Under the pieces are notes generated by a model. It was not told the DNA's origin. It saw only the letters and a list, made by a program, of their open reading frames with translations, and did no database searches. A DNA stretch of 18,221 bases from Balneolaceae bacterium (GTDB lineage Bacteria; Bacteroidota; Rhodothermia; Balneolales; Balneolaceae): positions 1 to 18,221 of the forward strand of contig SLGA01000217.1 in NCBI GenBank assembly GCA_007123985.1, given 5' to 3'. Positions 7,835-15,343 of the stretch are shown here, in pieces. Every line of letters begins with the position of its first letter. The stretch's first letter is position 1. The translations under genes were made by a program, and so were the position numbers.

Positions 7835-9358
7835 ATGCTGAAAATCCAGAAAAATCTAACAAATTCATTTTACGCTCTTCTCGCTCTTCCCGCTACTGCG
7901 ATGGGGCTTGGGCTCTCTATTCAGATTGCTGCGCTCAGCTGGCTTCTTACCTACCAGTACGGCCTTTCCATCAGTGATATTGGCTTGGTGTGGGCTACAG
8001 GCCCGATTGCAGGTATTTTGGGACAAGTTATTATTGGGATTATTAGTGATAATGTGTGGGTGATGAATGGCCGCCGCCGGGTTTTTATACTGATTGGCGG
8101 TGTATTGGCTTCGCTGATGCTCTTGGCACTTCCGAACATTGGAATTATACAGGCCGGCCTTGGTATCGAGGCAATTCTGGGTATTGCAATTGTGATCTCT
8201 ATGGTGCTCGACTTGTCCATTAATGTCTCGTTTAACCCCACCCGATCTATCATTGCAGATGTAACACCGGAAGGCCGTGCTCGCACAAAAGGCTATACCT
8301 GGATGCAGACCATATCCGGAAGCTTTGGTGTGTTATCCTACTTTGTTGGTGCTACAATGGGTAATATTTTTCTTATATACAGCGGGGCCGTAATCGTGTT
8401 GCTCTTTTCAGTTTTACCACCCTTTTTCATTAAAGAGCCAAAGTATTTGGGCAGATATGGCGAAGATGAGGATGATATCACCCAGTCGATTGCTGATTCA
8501 GGGGTAGATCCGCTGCCTCACAAGTATGCCTCTTTTTCTGAAGTTATGATGAATATCCGTCCGCTTTGGGGCTTTTTGATGTACGGTATTTATGCCATTT
8601 TAAAGCGTCTCAGTGGGTTTGAACTCCCGGGTTTCTATTTCGAAATATTCGCTCTGATCGTAACTGTAGTGCTAATTGCACATGCACTGTTTCAAAAAGA
8701 GGATGGAAAATCGAGAGAGGAAGCCGGTAAAATTGGTTTCCAGAAAGTACTTGCTGCGCACTCTTTTTCGTGGATTGGGGTTCAGAGTATGTTCATCTAC
8801 TTTTTTGCCTTTGTGGAGTTTCAGATACCAGAGCTTTCCGGCGATGAAATCGGTACAGTAGTGAATTGGAGCTTCTTCTCCTTGAATTTAGTTGCCGCGG
8901 TAATTCCGGTTTTACTTCTTGAACCTCTGGCAAATCGGTTTGGGCGGGTGCGTACCCATGCATGGGCACTCGTGATTATGGCAGTCGGGTATGCGGCCAT
9001 CGTTTTTATGGGTAACAACCCGAATGTTATTTACATTCTTATGATGGTGGTGGGAATCGGCTGGGCATCCATTATAAGTCTGCCGTTTGCCATTATGAGC
9101 CAAAAGGTGGCTCAGAATCAAATGGGATTGTATATGGGTTTGTTTAACCTTTCTGTTGTTTTACCGCAGCTGGTTTCCAGTTTTGGAATTGGCGAGGTTG
9201 TAGAGAATGTACCGGATAAATCAATTTTGTTGATTATCTGCTCGGTAACGGTTGCACTTTCTGCAATAAGCTGGTTCATGGTTCGGGAACCAAAAGATGA
9301 AATGACTGAAAACCCTGTATTGATGGAAGAAAAGTTCGAGAAACGCCTTGAAGATTAA
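7835..9358 (+). CDS. MFS sugar transporter, SLC45/GPH-like; probable GlcNAc or chitooligosaccharide permease
   Basis: A 507-residue integral inner-membrane protein with about 12 hydrophobic segments. There are two halves joined by a charged cytoplasmic loop near residues 200-235. Seen: the loop motif SDNVWVMNGRRR (71-82); GPIAGILGQVIIG (56-68); and MGLYMGLFNLSVVLPQLVSS (430-449). The second and third are typical of SLC45/sucrose-type symporters that move sugars with protons. The ATG at 7835 follows a partial Shine-Dalgarno (AGGAA). A neighbouring ROK kinase, GH20 hexosaminidase and NagB-like enzyme suggest GlcNAc or a short chitin oligomer as substrate (inference). It converges with the NagB-PIG-L gene across a hairpin at 9382-9425. 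The upstream gap holds a LacI-type operator. The transporter class is firm; the substrate is not proven. Confidence 0.87.
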   Translation: MLKIQKNLTNSFYALLALPATAMGLGLSIQIAALSWLLTYQYGLSISDIGLVWATGPIAGILGQVIIGIISDNVWVMNGRRRVFILIGGVLASLMLLALPNIGIIQAGLGIEAILGIAIVISMVLDLSINVSFNPTRSIIADVTPEGRARTKGYTWMQTISGSFGVLSYFVGATMGNIFLIYSGAVIVLLFSVLPPFFIKEPKYLGRYGEDEDDITQSIADSGVDPLPHKYASFSEVMMNIRPLWGFLMYGIYAILKRLSGFELPGFYFEIFALIVTVVLIAHALFQKEDGKSREEAGKIGFQKVLAAHSFSWIGVQSMFIYFFAFVEFQIPELSGDEIGTVVNWSFFSLNLVAAVIPVLLLEPLANRFGRVRTHAWALVIMAVGYAAIVFMGNNPNVIYILMMVVGIGWASIISLPFAIMSQKVAQNQMGLYMGLFNLSVVLPQLVSSFGIGEVVENVPDKSILLIICSVTVALSAISWFMVREPKDEMTENPVLMEEKFEKRLED

Positions 9359-9381
9359 AAAATAGCTGCTTTTTTAGATCA

Positions 9382-9425
9382 GAGAAAATAATCGTGCAAT
9401 TGGAAGTTTACGCGATTATTTTCTC
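9382..9425. terminator. Bidirectional hairpin between convergent transporter and NagB-PIG-L genes
   Basis: The left arm (9382-9396) and right arm (9411-9425) are inverted repeats. Thirteen bases pair perfectly, then one G-U wobble and one G-C close the stem around a 14-base loop. It sits in the 110-base gap where two genes meet tail to tail. The stem is A/T-rich, with runs of A in one arm and T in the other, and T6 lies nearby at 9370-9375. A shared, probably modest, terminator is the simplest reading. Confidence 0.65.
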
Positions 9426-9468
9426 CCGGTCGATTAGTGCGGACATGGACATCCACACAACTGTGCTT

Positions 9469-11403
9469 CTAAAAGTGGTATCTCACAAAGCCTTCAATAG
9501 CTTCGTACTCGGCCAATCCAAGAGCATCATAGGTTTCTGCGGTACCGCGATTACGGTCTTCAGAACGCTGCCAGAATTCACGCGCATCAGATCCCGGAAA
9601 TAGAGGCCGGTCTTTTTGAGACTGATGCTTAAAGATAGCCCTTCGTTTTCGAATAAGCTCTTGCGGGCTCAATGGAACAGCCATCTCAATCTCATTTACA
9701 TCCCACTCCTGCCATGCACCACGATAAAGCCATACCCAGCAATCTTTTGCCCATTCATCATGTTTCACCACTTCGAGTGCTTTGAAGACGGCGGTTAAGC
9801 AAACCCTGTGCGTTCCGTGCGGATCAGAAAGATCACCGGCAGCGTACACCTGATGAGGTTTGATTTTTCGAAGTAGATCTACTGTAATCTGTACATCTTC
9901 ATCTGAGATGGGATTTTTCTTTACACGCCCTGTTTCATAAAACGGCATCTCCATAAAATGCATATTTTCATCGGGAACACCACAGTAACGGCCGCCGGCT
10001 TTGGCTTCGCCCCGGCGAATCAGCCCTTTGATTTTTTTTACCTCGGGTGAATCAACCTGGCCGGCTTTTTTATTTTTGAGAAACTCGTTCACTTTCCGAA
10101 AAAGGTTTTCAGCGGTTTTTTCTTTCATGCCGAATGCCTCTGAGTAGTCAATCACAAAATCGGCGAATCGAACCACATCATCATCAAAAACGGCAATATT
10201 GCCGGATGTTTGGTATGCTATATGTACTTCGTGACCGTGATCGGCAAGGCGAATCAGTGTTCCACCCATGGAGATCACATCATCATCGGGGTGTGGACTG
10301 AAAATTAGTGCGCGTTTTGGAAAGGGTGATTTACGTTCTGGCCGATTGCTGTCATCCGCATTTGGTTTACCGCCCGGCCAGCCGGTAATGGTGTGCTGAA
10401 GTTCGTTGAAAATTCGGATATTAATATTATAAGCCGGTCCCTGAGTGGTAATGAGATCGGCCATACCATTTTCGTTATAATTTTCATCGGTAAGCTTTAG
10501 GATTGGTTTCCCAAGTTTCTGGCAGAGCCAGACAACAGCTTTCCGAATCAGTTTGTCATCCCACTCGCAGTTGGTAAGCAGCCACGGTGTGTTAATTCGC
10601 ATCAGTTTTTCCGAGGCGGCATTATCCAGAACAATTGCTGTGTTATCGTGATTTTGCAGATAAGTTGCAGGTATGCTTTCTTTAATTTCACCTTCTACTG
10701 TTTCTTGAATAATGTTGGCTTTTCCTTCACCCCAGGCCATTAATATAATCTGGCGGGCTTTCAGAATGGTGCCAACGCCCATTGTAATTGCCCGGCGGGG
10801 TACATGCTCTTCACCAAAAAAATCACTTGCGGCATCTTTTCGTGTAATTTTGTCGAGTGTGATAAGTCGTGTTTCCGAATCGGGACGGGAACCCGGTTCA
10901 TTAAATCCGATATGTCCCGTGCGGCCAATACCCAAAAGCTGGATATCTATACCGCCGGCAGTTTCAATTTTTTTCTCGTAATCGGTACAAAAATCATTTA
11001 CCATATCCTCCGGGATGGATCCGTCCGGAACATGAATCTGATTTTTTGGAATGTCGATATGATCGAACAGGTGCTCGTTCATAAACCGAACATAACTCTG
11101 GAGGGAGTTTGGCTCCATCGGGAAATATTCATCCAGGTTGAAAGTGATAACATTTTTAAAACTTAAACCCTCCTCTTTGTGCAGTTTTACAAGCTCTTCA
11201 TAAATACCTACCGGAGTTGAACCTGTTGCGAGTCCTAAAACAGCATTTTCACCTTTCGCGGCTTTCTGTTTGATGAGATCCGCAATTTGTAAAGCCACAG
11301 CTTTTACCGCATCTGTGCTTTCTGGGTATATAACTGTAGGAATTTTCTCGTAATAGGTTAGACGTTTGTTGATAGACTTGATCTTTTCTTTAAGTGTCTC
11401 CAT
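9469..11403 (-). CDS. nagB: NagB-like glucosamine-6-phosphate deaminase fused to a PIG-L/LmbE deacetylase
   Basis: A cytoplasmic 644-residue two-domain protein; E. coli NagB alone has 266 residues. Residues ~25-300 are NagB-like: GLATGSTPVGIYEE (57-70), FNLDEY with D91 (NagB Asp72, proton-transfer base), GIGRTGHIGFNEP (158-170) with H164 and E169 (His143, Glu148), and phosphate-site candidates R188 and K228. The position of NagB Asp141 is T162, and allosteric-site Lys160 is I181. Residues ~364-644 are PIG-L: SPHPDDDVISMGG (369-381) gives zinc ligands H371 and D374 and base D373, and DPHGTHR (527-533) gives the third ligand H532, so the deacetylase site looks complete. Such fusions are known in Bacteroidota as NagB-like proteins, with the C-terminal role unclear to my knowledge. 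Expected chemistry would be GlcNAc-6-P to GlcN-6-P to fructose-6-P (inference). It is divergent from the ROK kinase. Confidence 0.9.
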   Translation of the reverse strand: METLKEKIKSINKRLTYYEKIPTVIYPESTDAVKAVALQIADLIKQKAAKGENAVLGLATGSTPVGIYEELVKLHKEEGLSFKNVITFNLDEYFPMEPNSLQSYVRFMNEHLFDHIDIPKNQIHVPDGSIPEDMVNDFCTDYEKKIETAGGIDIQLLGIGRTGHIGFNEPGSRPDSETRLITLDKITRKDAASDFFGEEHVPRRAITMGVGTILKARQIILMAWGEGKANIIQETVEGEIKESIPATYLQNHDNTAIVLDNAASEKLMRINTPWLLTNCEWDDKLIRKAVVWLCQKLGKPILKLTDENYNENGMADLITTQGPAYNINIRIFNELQHTITGWPGGKPNADDSNRPERKSPFPKRALIFSPHPDDDVISMGGTLIRLADHGHEVHIAYQTSGNIAVFDDDVVRFADFVIDYSEAFGMKEKTAENLFRKVNEFLKNKKAGQVDSPEVKKIKGLIRRGEAKAGGRYCGVPDENMHFMEMPFYETGRVKKNPISDEDVQITVDLLRKIKPHQVYAAGDLSDPHGTHRVCLTAVFKALEVVKHDEWAKDCWVWLYRGAWQEWDVNEIEMAVPLSPQELIRKRRAIFKHQSQKDRPLFPGSDAREFWQRSEDRNRGTAETYDALGLAEYEAIEGFVRYHF

Positions 11404-11492
11404 ATCATTCAGTTGAGCTGTTTGCAGGTAGTTTTATATGATTTTTCGAAGTGATTTTAAAATATAATGATTAAAGCCAAAATATTGTGGAT

Positions 11493-11506
11493 TGGAATCG
11501 GTTCCA
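11493..11506 (+). promoter_or_regulatory. LacI-family operator between nagB-PIG-L and the ROK operon
   Basis: TGGAATCGGTTCCA sits inside the longer inverted repeat TTGGAA-TCGG-TTCCAA (11492-11507) and has the CG centre of LacI-family operators. It lies 89 bases upstream of the nagB-like start and 125 bases upstream of the ROK start, so one site could control both divergent units. On the minus strand it directly overlaps TATTTTTG, which fits a Bacteroidota -7 element (TAnnTTTG). The regulator encoded at 15344-16366 is the likely ligand (inference). Confidence 0.62.
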
Positions 11507-11521
11507 AAAATAGAAATAGAT

Positions 11522-11534
11522 CAAACCGTGTTTG
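11522..11534. repeat. Short inverted repeat CAAAC-CGT-GTTTG in the nagB/ROK gap
   Basis: Perfect five-base arms flank a three-base centre, 15 bases beyond the LacI-type operator. It could be a second protein-binding site on the ROK side of the gap. It differs from the operator consensus in having an odd-length centre, and no partner protein is evident. Repeats this short do occur by chance. Confidence 0.3.
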
Positions 11535-11631
11535 TAATTTAAGGTAGAATTAAGATTTTGTAAGAACACCTCTATACTATGCAGCAATAGCTTGCCGGAT
11601 GGGGATACAGGTTAAGTGATTAGTATTACGG

Positions 11632-12606
11632 ATGATTGTAACAGCTGGGATTGATATAGGCGGCACTGAAACAAAGATTGGATTTGTGAACAGAGAGGGT
11701 GAGGTAGTTGCATTTACCTCTTTTCTTACAAATCCTGCAGCCGGATTTGAAGCGTTCTTCAAAAATCTAAAGCATGAAATTTCTGTTATGATTGAAAATT
11801 CCCAGTCATCCATATCATTGGCAGGCATGGGAATAGGAGCTCCAAGTGGCAGCTACAAGAATGGAACTATCGAAGATTCATCAAACCTTGGATGGCCTGA
11901 GAATTTACCGGTTTGCGATATATTAGAAAACCATTTTCAGGTACCTGCAATTGTTTCTAATGATGCTAATGCTGCCGCTGTTGGTGAGATGTTGTACGGT
12001 TCTGCAAAAGGGGTTCAAAATTTTATTTGTATTACATTGGGTACCGGCCTGGGTAGTGGAATTGTAGCCAACGGAAAATTACTGCTTGGTGCAAACGGCC
12101 ATGCCGGTGAGCTCGGCCATACAATTGCGGTGCATGGAGGGAGAGAGTGCCGTTGTGGAAAAAAGGGCTGCCTCGAAACGTATGCATCGGCCACAGGATT
12201 AGTGCGAACAGTGCTTGAATCTGTTCAAAACGGAAAATCCCACCCATTTTTAATTCCGAAAAAAAATGGAAAGTTAACGGCCAAAATGGTTACCAAAGCT
12301 GCCTTGGCCGGTGATGAAATGTCAATCAGAGCATTTGAAAAAACCGGTGAAGTACTCGGAAAAAAGCTGGCTGATACTGTAGCTCTTCTGAATCCGGAAC
12401 GAATTGTACTTACAGGTGGGCTATCACGGGCGGGAGATCTGATTCTGAAACCCACAAAAAAACATCTTAATAATAATCTACTTACGGTCTATAGGGGATC
12501 TGTAGATGTTACGATTTCTGAAATCAGTAATAAAAAATCTGCAATTTTAGGTGCTGCTGCTACAATGTGGTTTAAGTTGGGTGAAGTTCGCGAAGAAACC
12601 ATATAA
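11632..12606 (+). CDS. ROK-family sugar kinase, probable N-acetylglucosamine kinase
   Basis: A 324-residue cytoplasmic ASKHA-fold kinase; ROK kinases are usually 290-330. Seen: ATP phosphate-binding loop GIDIGGTETKIGFV (6-19); catalytic base D111 in SNDANAAAVGE; ITLGTGLGSGIV (134-145); substrate-binding E160 and zinc-ligand H163 in ELGH; the zinc cluster CRCGKKGCLE with C173, C175 and C180; and adenosine-motif TGGLS (261-265). ROK kinases phosphorylate glucose, N-acetylglucosamine, N-acetylmannosamine or fructose and cannot be told apart by eye. The GH20 hexosaminidase 47 bases downstream and the divergent NagB-like enzyme point to GlcNAc 6-phosphorylation (inference). It is probably the first gene of a kinase-GH20-lacI transcript. 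The upstream gap carries a LacI-type operator. Confidence 0.9.
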   Translation: MIVTAGIDIGGTETKIGFVNREGEVVAFTSFLTNPAAGFEAFFKNLKHEISVMIENSQSSISLAGMGIGAPSGSYKNGTIEDSSNLGWPENLPVCDILENHFQVPAIVSNDANAAAVGEMLYGSAKGVQNFICITLGTGLGSGIVANGKLLLGANGHAGELGHTIAVHGGRECRCGKKGCLETYASATGLVRTVLESVQNGKSHPFLIPKKNGKLTAKMVTKAALAGDEMSIRAFEKTGEVLGKKLADTVALLNPERIVLTGGLSRAGDLILKPTKKHLNNNLLTVYRGSVDVTISEISNKKSAILGAAATMWFKLGEVREETI

Positions 12607-12653
12607 CTGCCGTATCTTTAAATATTCAGTAACTATAAAAATTACTTCCAGCT

Positions 12654-15263
12654 ATGAAAAACCTAACGTTTTTACCTCTGTTGCTTTTTTCTGTTTCTCT
12701 TTTAATGATCTCATGTGGCGAAGAAAAGGAAGAGAATGATCTTGGAGCCTATAGAATTGCAACGGAAGCATCAGGTTTTGCGATGGACTGGAAACTTATT
12801 TCTAATTTTGAGCCTGACAACAGATTCAGAGCCGAATTGACAATTCATAATCAGTCTGATATACCATTATCTGAAAATGGCTGGTCTCTCTTTTTTAACT
12901 CCATTCGGCCACCAGTTGCCAACAGTTTTCTTCCTGAACTTGAGCTTGAACACATCAACGGAGATTTCTTTAAGCTCACACCAACAAAAAATTCTGAGAT
13001 CCTTGAACCAGGAGACAGCAGAGTGATCGAGTATCTTGGGCAGTTTTTTTCAATCAAGGAAAGCGATGCACCACAGGGCTTTTATTTTGTATTTGATGAT
13101 GGCCTGATCAGGGAAGTGGATCGTGTAAATATTGCTCCTTTTATCAAAACAGAACAGGTAAATCGTTCTGATGGAGACTTAGTACCGGTACCTTCACCTG
13201 AAAGCGATTTTGCTGATAACGAATCCCTAACGCTGCTTTCGGCGAATTATGTGAGCCGCATTACACCAACACCTGTCTCATTTGAGGCCAGGGATGGATA
13301 TTATCAGCTGAGCGGGAGTCATGTGATTCATTATCACGAAAATTTTAGCCAAGAGGCAGAGGTACTTGCCGGTTATTTGAATGGATTGCCCGGTGTTCAG
13401 GCTTCAAGCCGTTTACTGAGTTCGGATGTTGAACTGGATGGAAATGAATTGGTACTCGATCTGGAAATATCTGAGCCGGGAAGCAGCGAAGCATACAAGC
13501 TTGAAATTGAACCGGGTAATATTCGTATAACTGCAACCGATAGGCCTGGTATTTTTTACGGAATACAGTCGCTCAGGGCAATGATTGAGACAGAGAAACC
13601 GGATGAATTGCGAATTGCAGCTGCATTGATCGAAGATGAACCTGCCTATGGTTACAGGGGGATGCACCTGGATGTATCGCGTAATTTTCAGCCTGTGTCG
13701 AGCGTAACCCGTCTGCTTGATATAATGGCAATGTATAAAATGAATAAATTCCATTTTCACTTGACGGATGATGAGGGCTGGAGGCTGGAAATAGAGCAGC
13801 TGCCTGAACTTACAGCAGTTGGTGGTCGCCGCGGGCATACAGAAACAGAACAGAACTACCTGATACCATCGTATGGCTCCGGGCCTGATCCATCCGTTTC
13901 TAATACATTCGGCAGCGGATGGTATACGCGCGATCAGTACATTGAAATTTTGCGCTATGCAACAGATCGCCATATCGAAGTAATTCCCGAAATTGATGTT
14001 CCCGGCCATGCACGCGCTGCCATTGTGGCGATGAAGGCACGGGCGGCAAGGCTCAACCAGGCCGGTGATGAAGAGGCAGCAAATTACTATCGGCTGGATG
14101 AGGAAGCAGACCAGTCTGAGTATCTCTCCATTCAAAACTTCAACGATAATGTGATTAACGTATGTATTGAATCCACGTACCGTTTTCTGGACCTTGTAAT
14201 TGATGAAATTGTGGCAATGCATCAGGTAGCAGGTGCTCCTTTAAATACCATTCATATTGGCGGAGATGAAGTTCCAGCTGGTGTTTGGCAGCAATCGCCG
14301 GCTTGTGAAGCATATATGGCTGAACATGAAATTGAGGACACCCGTGGTCTTCAGGTTCATTTTTTTGGTAAACTTCGCGACATGCTTGCGGATCGCGGGT
14401 TGCAGATGGCAGGCTGGGAAGAGATCGCTTTTATGGGCGAACCGCATGGTGCAGCAAAAACACCCAACCCGGAATATGCCGGCACGATGATTCCACATAT
14501 TTGGTCGAACATTTGGGGCAGCGGAACAGAAGATTACGCATATACTCTTGCCAACATGGGTTATGAGATCATCATGTCTCATGCTTCGAATTTCTATTTC
14601 GATTTTGCATATAACAAACATTGGGAAGAGCCCGGTTTTTACTGGGCAGCGATGTTTGATACGAGGGAACCCTACTCCTTTATCCCAACAGACCTTTACA
14701 GAAATGCGAGATCAGACAGCTATGGAAATCCAATTGCTCCCGATTATTATGATGATGCAATCAGGCTTAGTGAACAGGGAAGAGAAAATATACTTGGCCT
14801 GCAGGGACAGCTTTGGACAGAAACTGTGAACCAACCGGGCAGAATGGATTACATGATCTACCCAAGATTACTCGGTCTTGCTGAAAGGGCATGGGTAGGT
14901 GATGCAGAATGGGCAGGGTATGAAAATATTGATGAAATGTGGGCAGCCAGAGACGAAGCCTGGAATGAATTTGCTAATCGAATCGGGCAGCTTGAGTTCA
15001 ACCGCCTTGATGCACTCTATAGCGGAATTAATTACAGGATACCTACACCCGGAGTTACCGTGCAGAACGGTAAAATGCTGGCAAATAGTCCATTTCCGGG
15101 GCTTACCATTCGGTACACACTTAATGGCGATGAACCCGATTCTGACTCTTCAGTTTTTGAAGAACCAGTAGAAATTGGTGATTCAAGAACTGTTAAGGCT
15201 GCAATTTTTAACGGCAACGGGCGTGCAGGAAGAACGGTTACTATAAACGTTTCAAATAACTAA
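12654..15263 (+). CDS. GH20 beta-N-acetylhexosaminidase (chitobiase-like) lipoprotein
   Basis: An 869-residue exported glycosidase. Residues 1-20 are a lipoprotein signal (MKN, hydrophobic core, lipobox MIS-C21). Gly at +2 suggests transfer to the outer membrane. Domains, in order: an immunoglobulin-like chitobiase N-terminal carbohydrate-binding domain (~35-165); the GH20 N-terminal domain (~200-330); a TIM barrel (~333-745) with FHFHLTDDEGWRLEI (366-380) and the catalytic pair D538-E539 in HIGGDEVPAGVW; and a C-terminal immunoglobulin-like CHB_HEX_C domain (~795-869). This is the layout of Serratia chitobiase. GH20 enzymes cut terminal beta-GlcNAc/GalNAc by substrate-assisted catalysis with the N-acetyl group: D538 orients it and E539 is the acid/base. 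It likely supplies GlcNAc to the transporter and kinase genes. It lies 47 bases after the ROK stop, with no Shine-Dalgarno. Confidence 0.95.
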   Translation: MKNLTFLPLLLFSVSLLMISCGEEKEENDLGAYRIATEASGFAMDWKLISNFEPDNRFRAELTIHNQSDIPLSENGWSLFFNSIRPPVANSFLPELELEHINGDFFKLTPTKNSEILEPGDSRVIEYLGQFFSIKESDAPQGFYFVFDDGLIREVDRVNIAPFIKTEQVNRSDGDLVPVPSPESDFADNESLTLLSANYVSRITPTPVSFEARDGYYQLSGSHVIHYHENFSQEAEVLAGYLNGLPGVQASSRLLSSDVELDGNELVLDLEISEPGSSEAYKLEIEPGNIRITATDRPGIFYGIQSLRAMIETEKPDELRIAAALIEDEPAYGYRGMHLDVSRNFQPVSSVTRLLDIMAMYKMNKFHFHLTDDEGWRLEIEQLPELTAVGGRRGHTETEQNYLIPSYGSGPDPSVSNTFGSGWYTRDQYIEILRYATDRHIEVIPEIDVPGHARAAIVAMKARAARLNQAGDEEAANYYRLDEEADQSEYLSIQNFNDNVINVCIESTYRFLDLVIDEIVAMHQVAGAPLNTIHIGGDEVPAGVWQQSPACEAYMAEHEIEDTRGLQVHFFGKLRDMLADRGLQMAGWEEIAFMGEPHGAAKTPNPEYAGTMIPHIWSNIWGSGTEDYAYTLANMGYEIIMSHASNFYFDFAYNKHWEEPGFYWAAMFDTREPYSFIPTDLYRNARSDSYGNPIAPDYYDDAIRLSEQGRENILGLQGQLWTETVNQPGRMDYMIYPRLLGLAERAWVGDAEWAGYENIDEMWAARDEAWNEFANRIGQLEFNRLDALYSGINYRIPTPGVTVQNGKMLANSPFPGLTIRYTLNGDEPDSDSSVFEEPVEIGDSRTVKAAIFNGNGRAGRTVTINVSNN

Positions 15264-15312
15264 CCTTGCAATTTTATTCATAAAGTACTGTTGTTTAATC
15301 ATATTGACTATA

Positions 15313-15326
15313 TTTTGGTACTAAAA
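15313..15326 (+). repeat. Near-palindrome upstream of the LacI-family gene
   Basis: TTTTGGTACTAAAA is a palindrome around GTAC with one mismatched pair, 17 bases before the ATG at 15344. It could be an autoregulatory site, but its TA centre is unlike the CG-centred operators elsewhere in the window. Low confidence. Confidence 0.2.
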
Positions 15327-15343
15327 ATTTGCCGGAAACAATT

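Noticed and set aside
13413..14222. A 269-codon open frame on the minus strand opposite the GH20 gene
   Set aside because: It lies wholly inside the catalytic barrel coding region, is rich in Cys, His and Ile as expected for an antisense shadow, and shows no domain. The GH20 frame has full motif support.
15329..15331. In-frame TTG as the start of the LacI-family gene
   Set aside because: The ATG at 15344 gives the usual short leader before the helix-turn-helix. The five extra residues add nothing recognisable.
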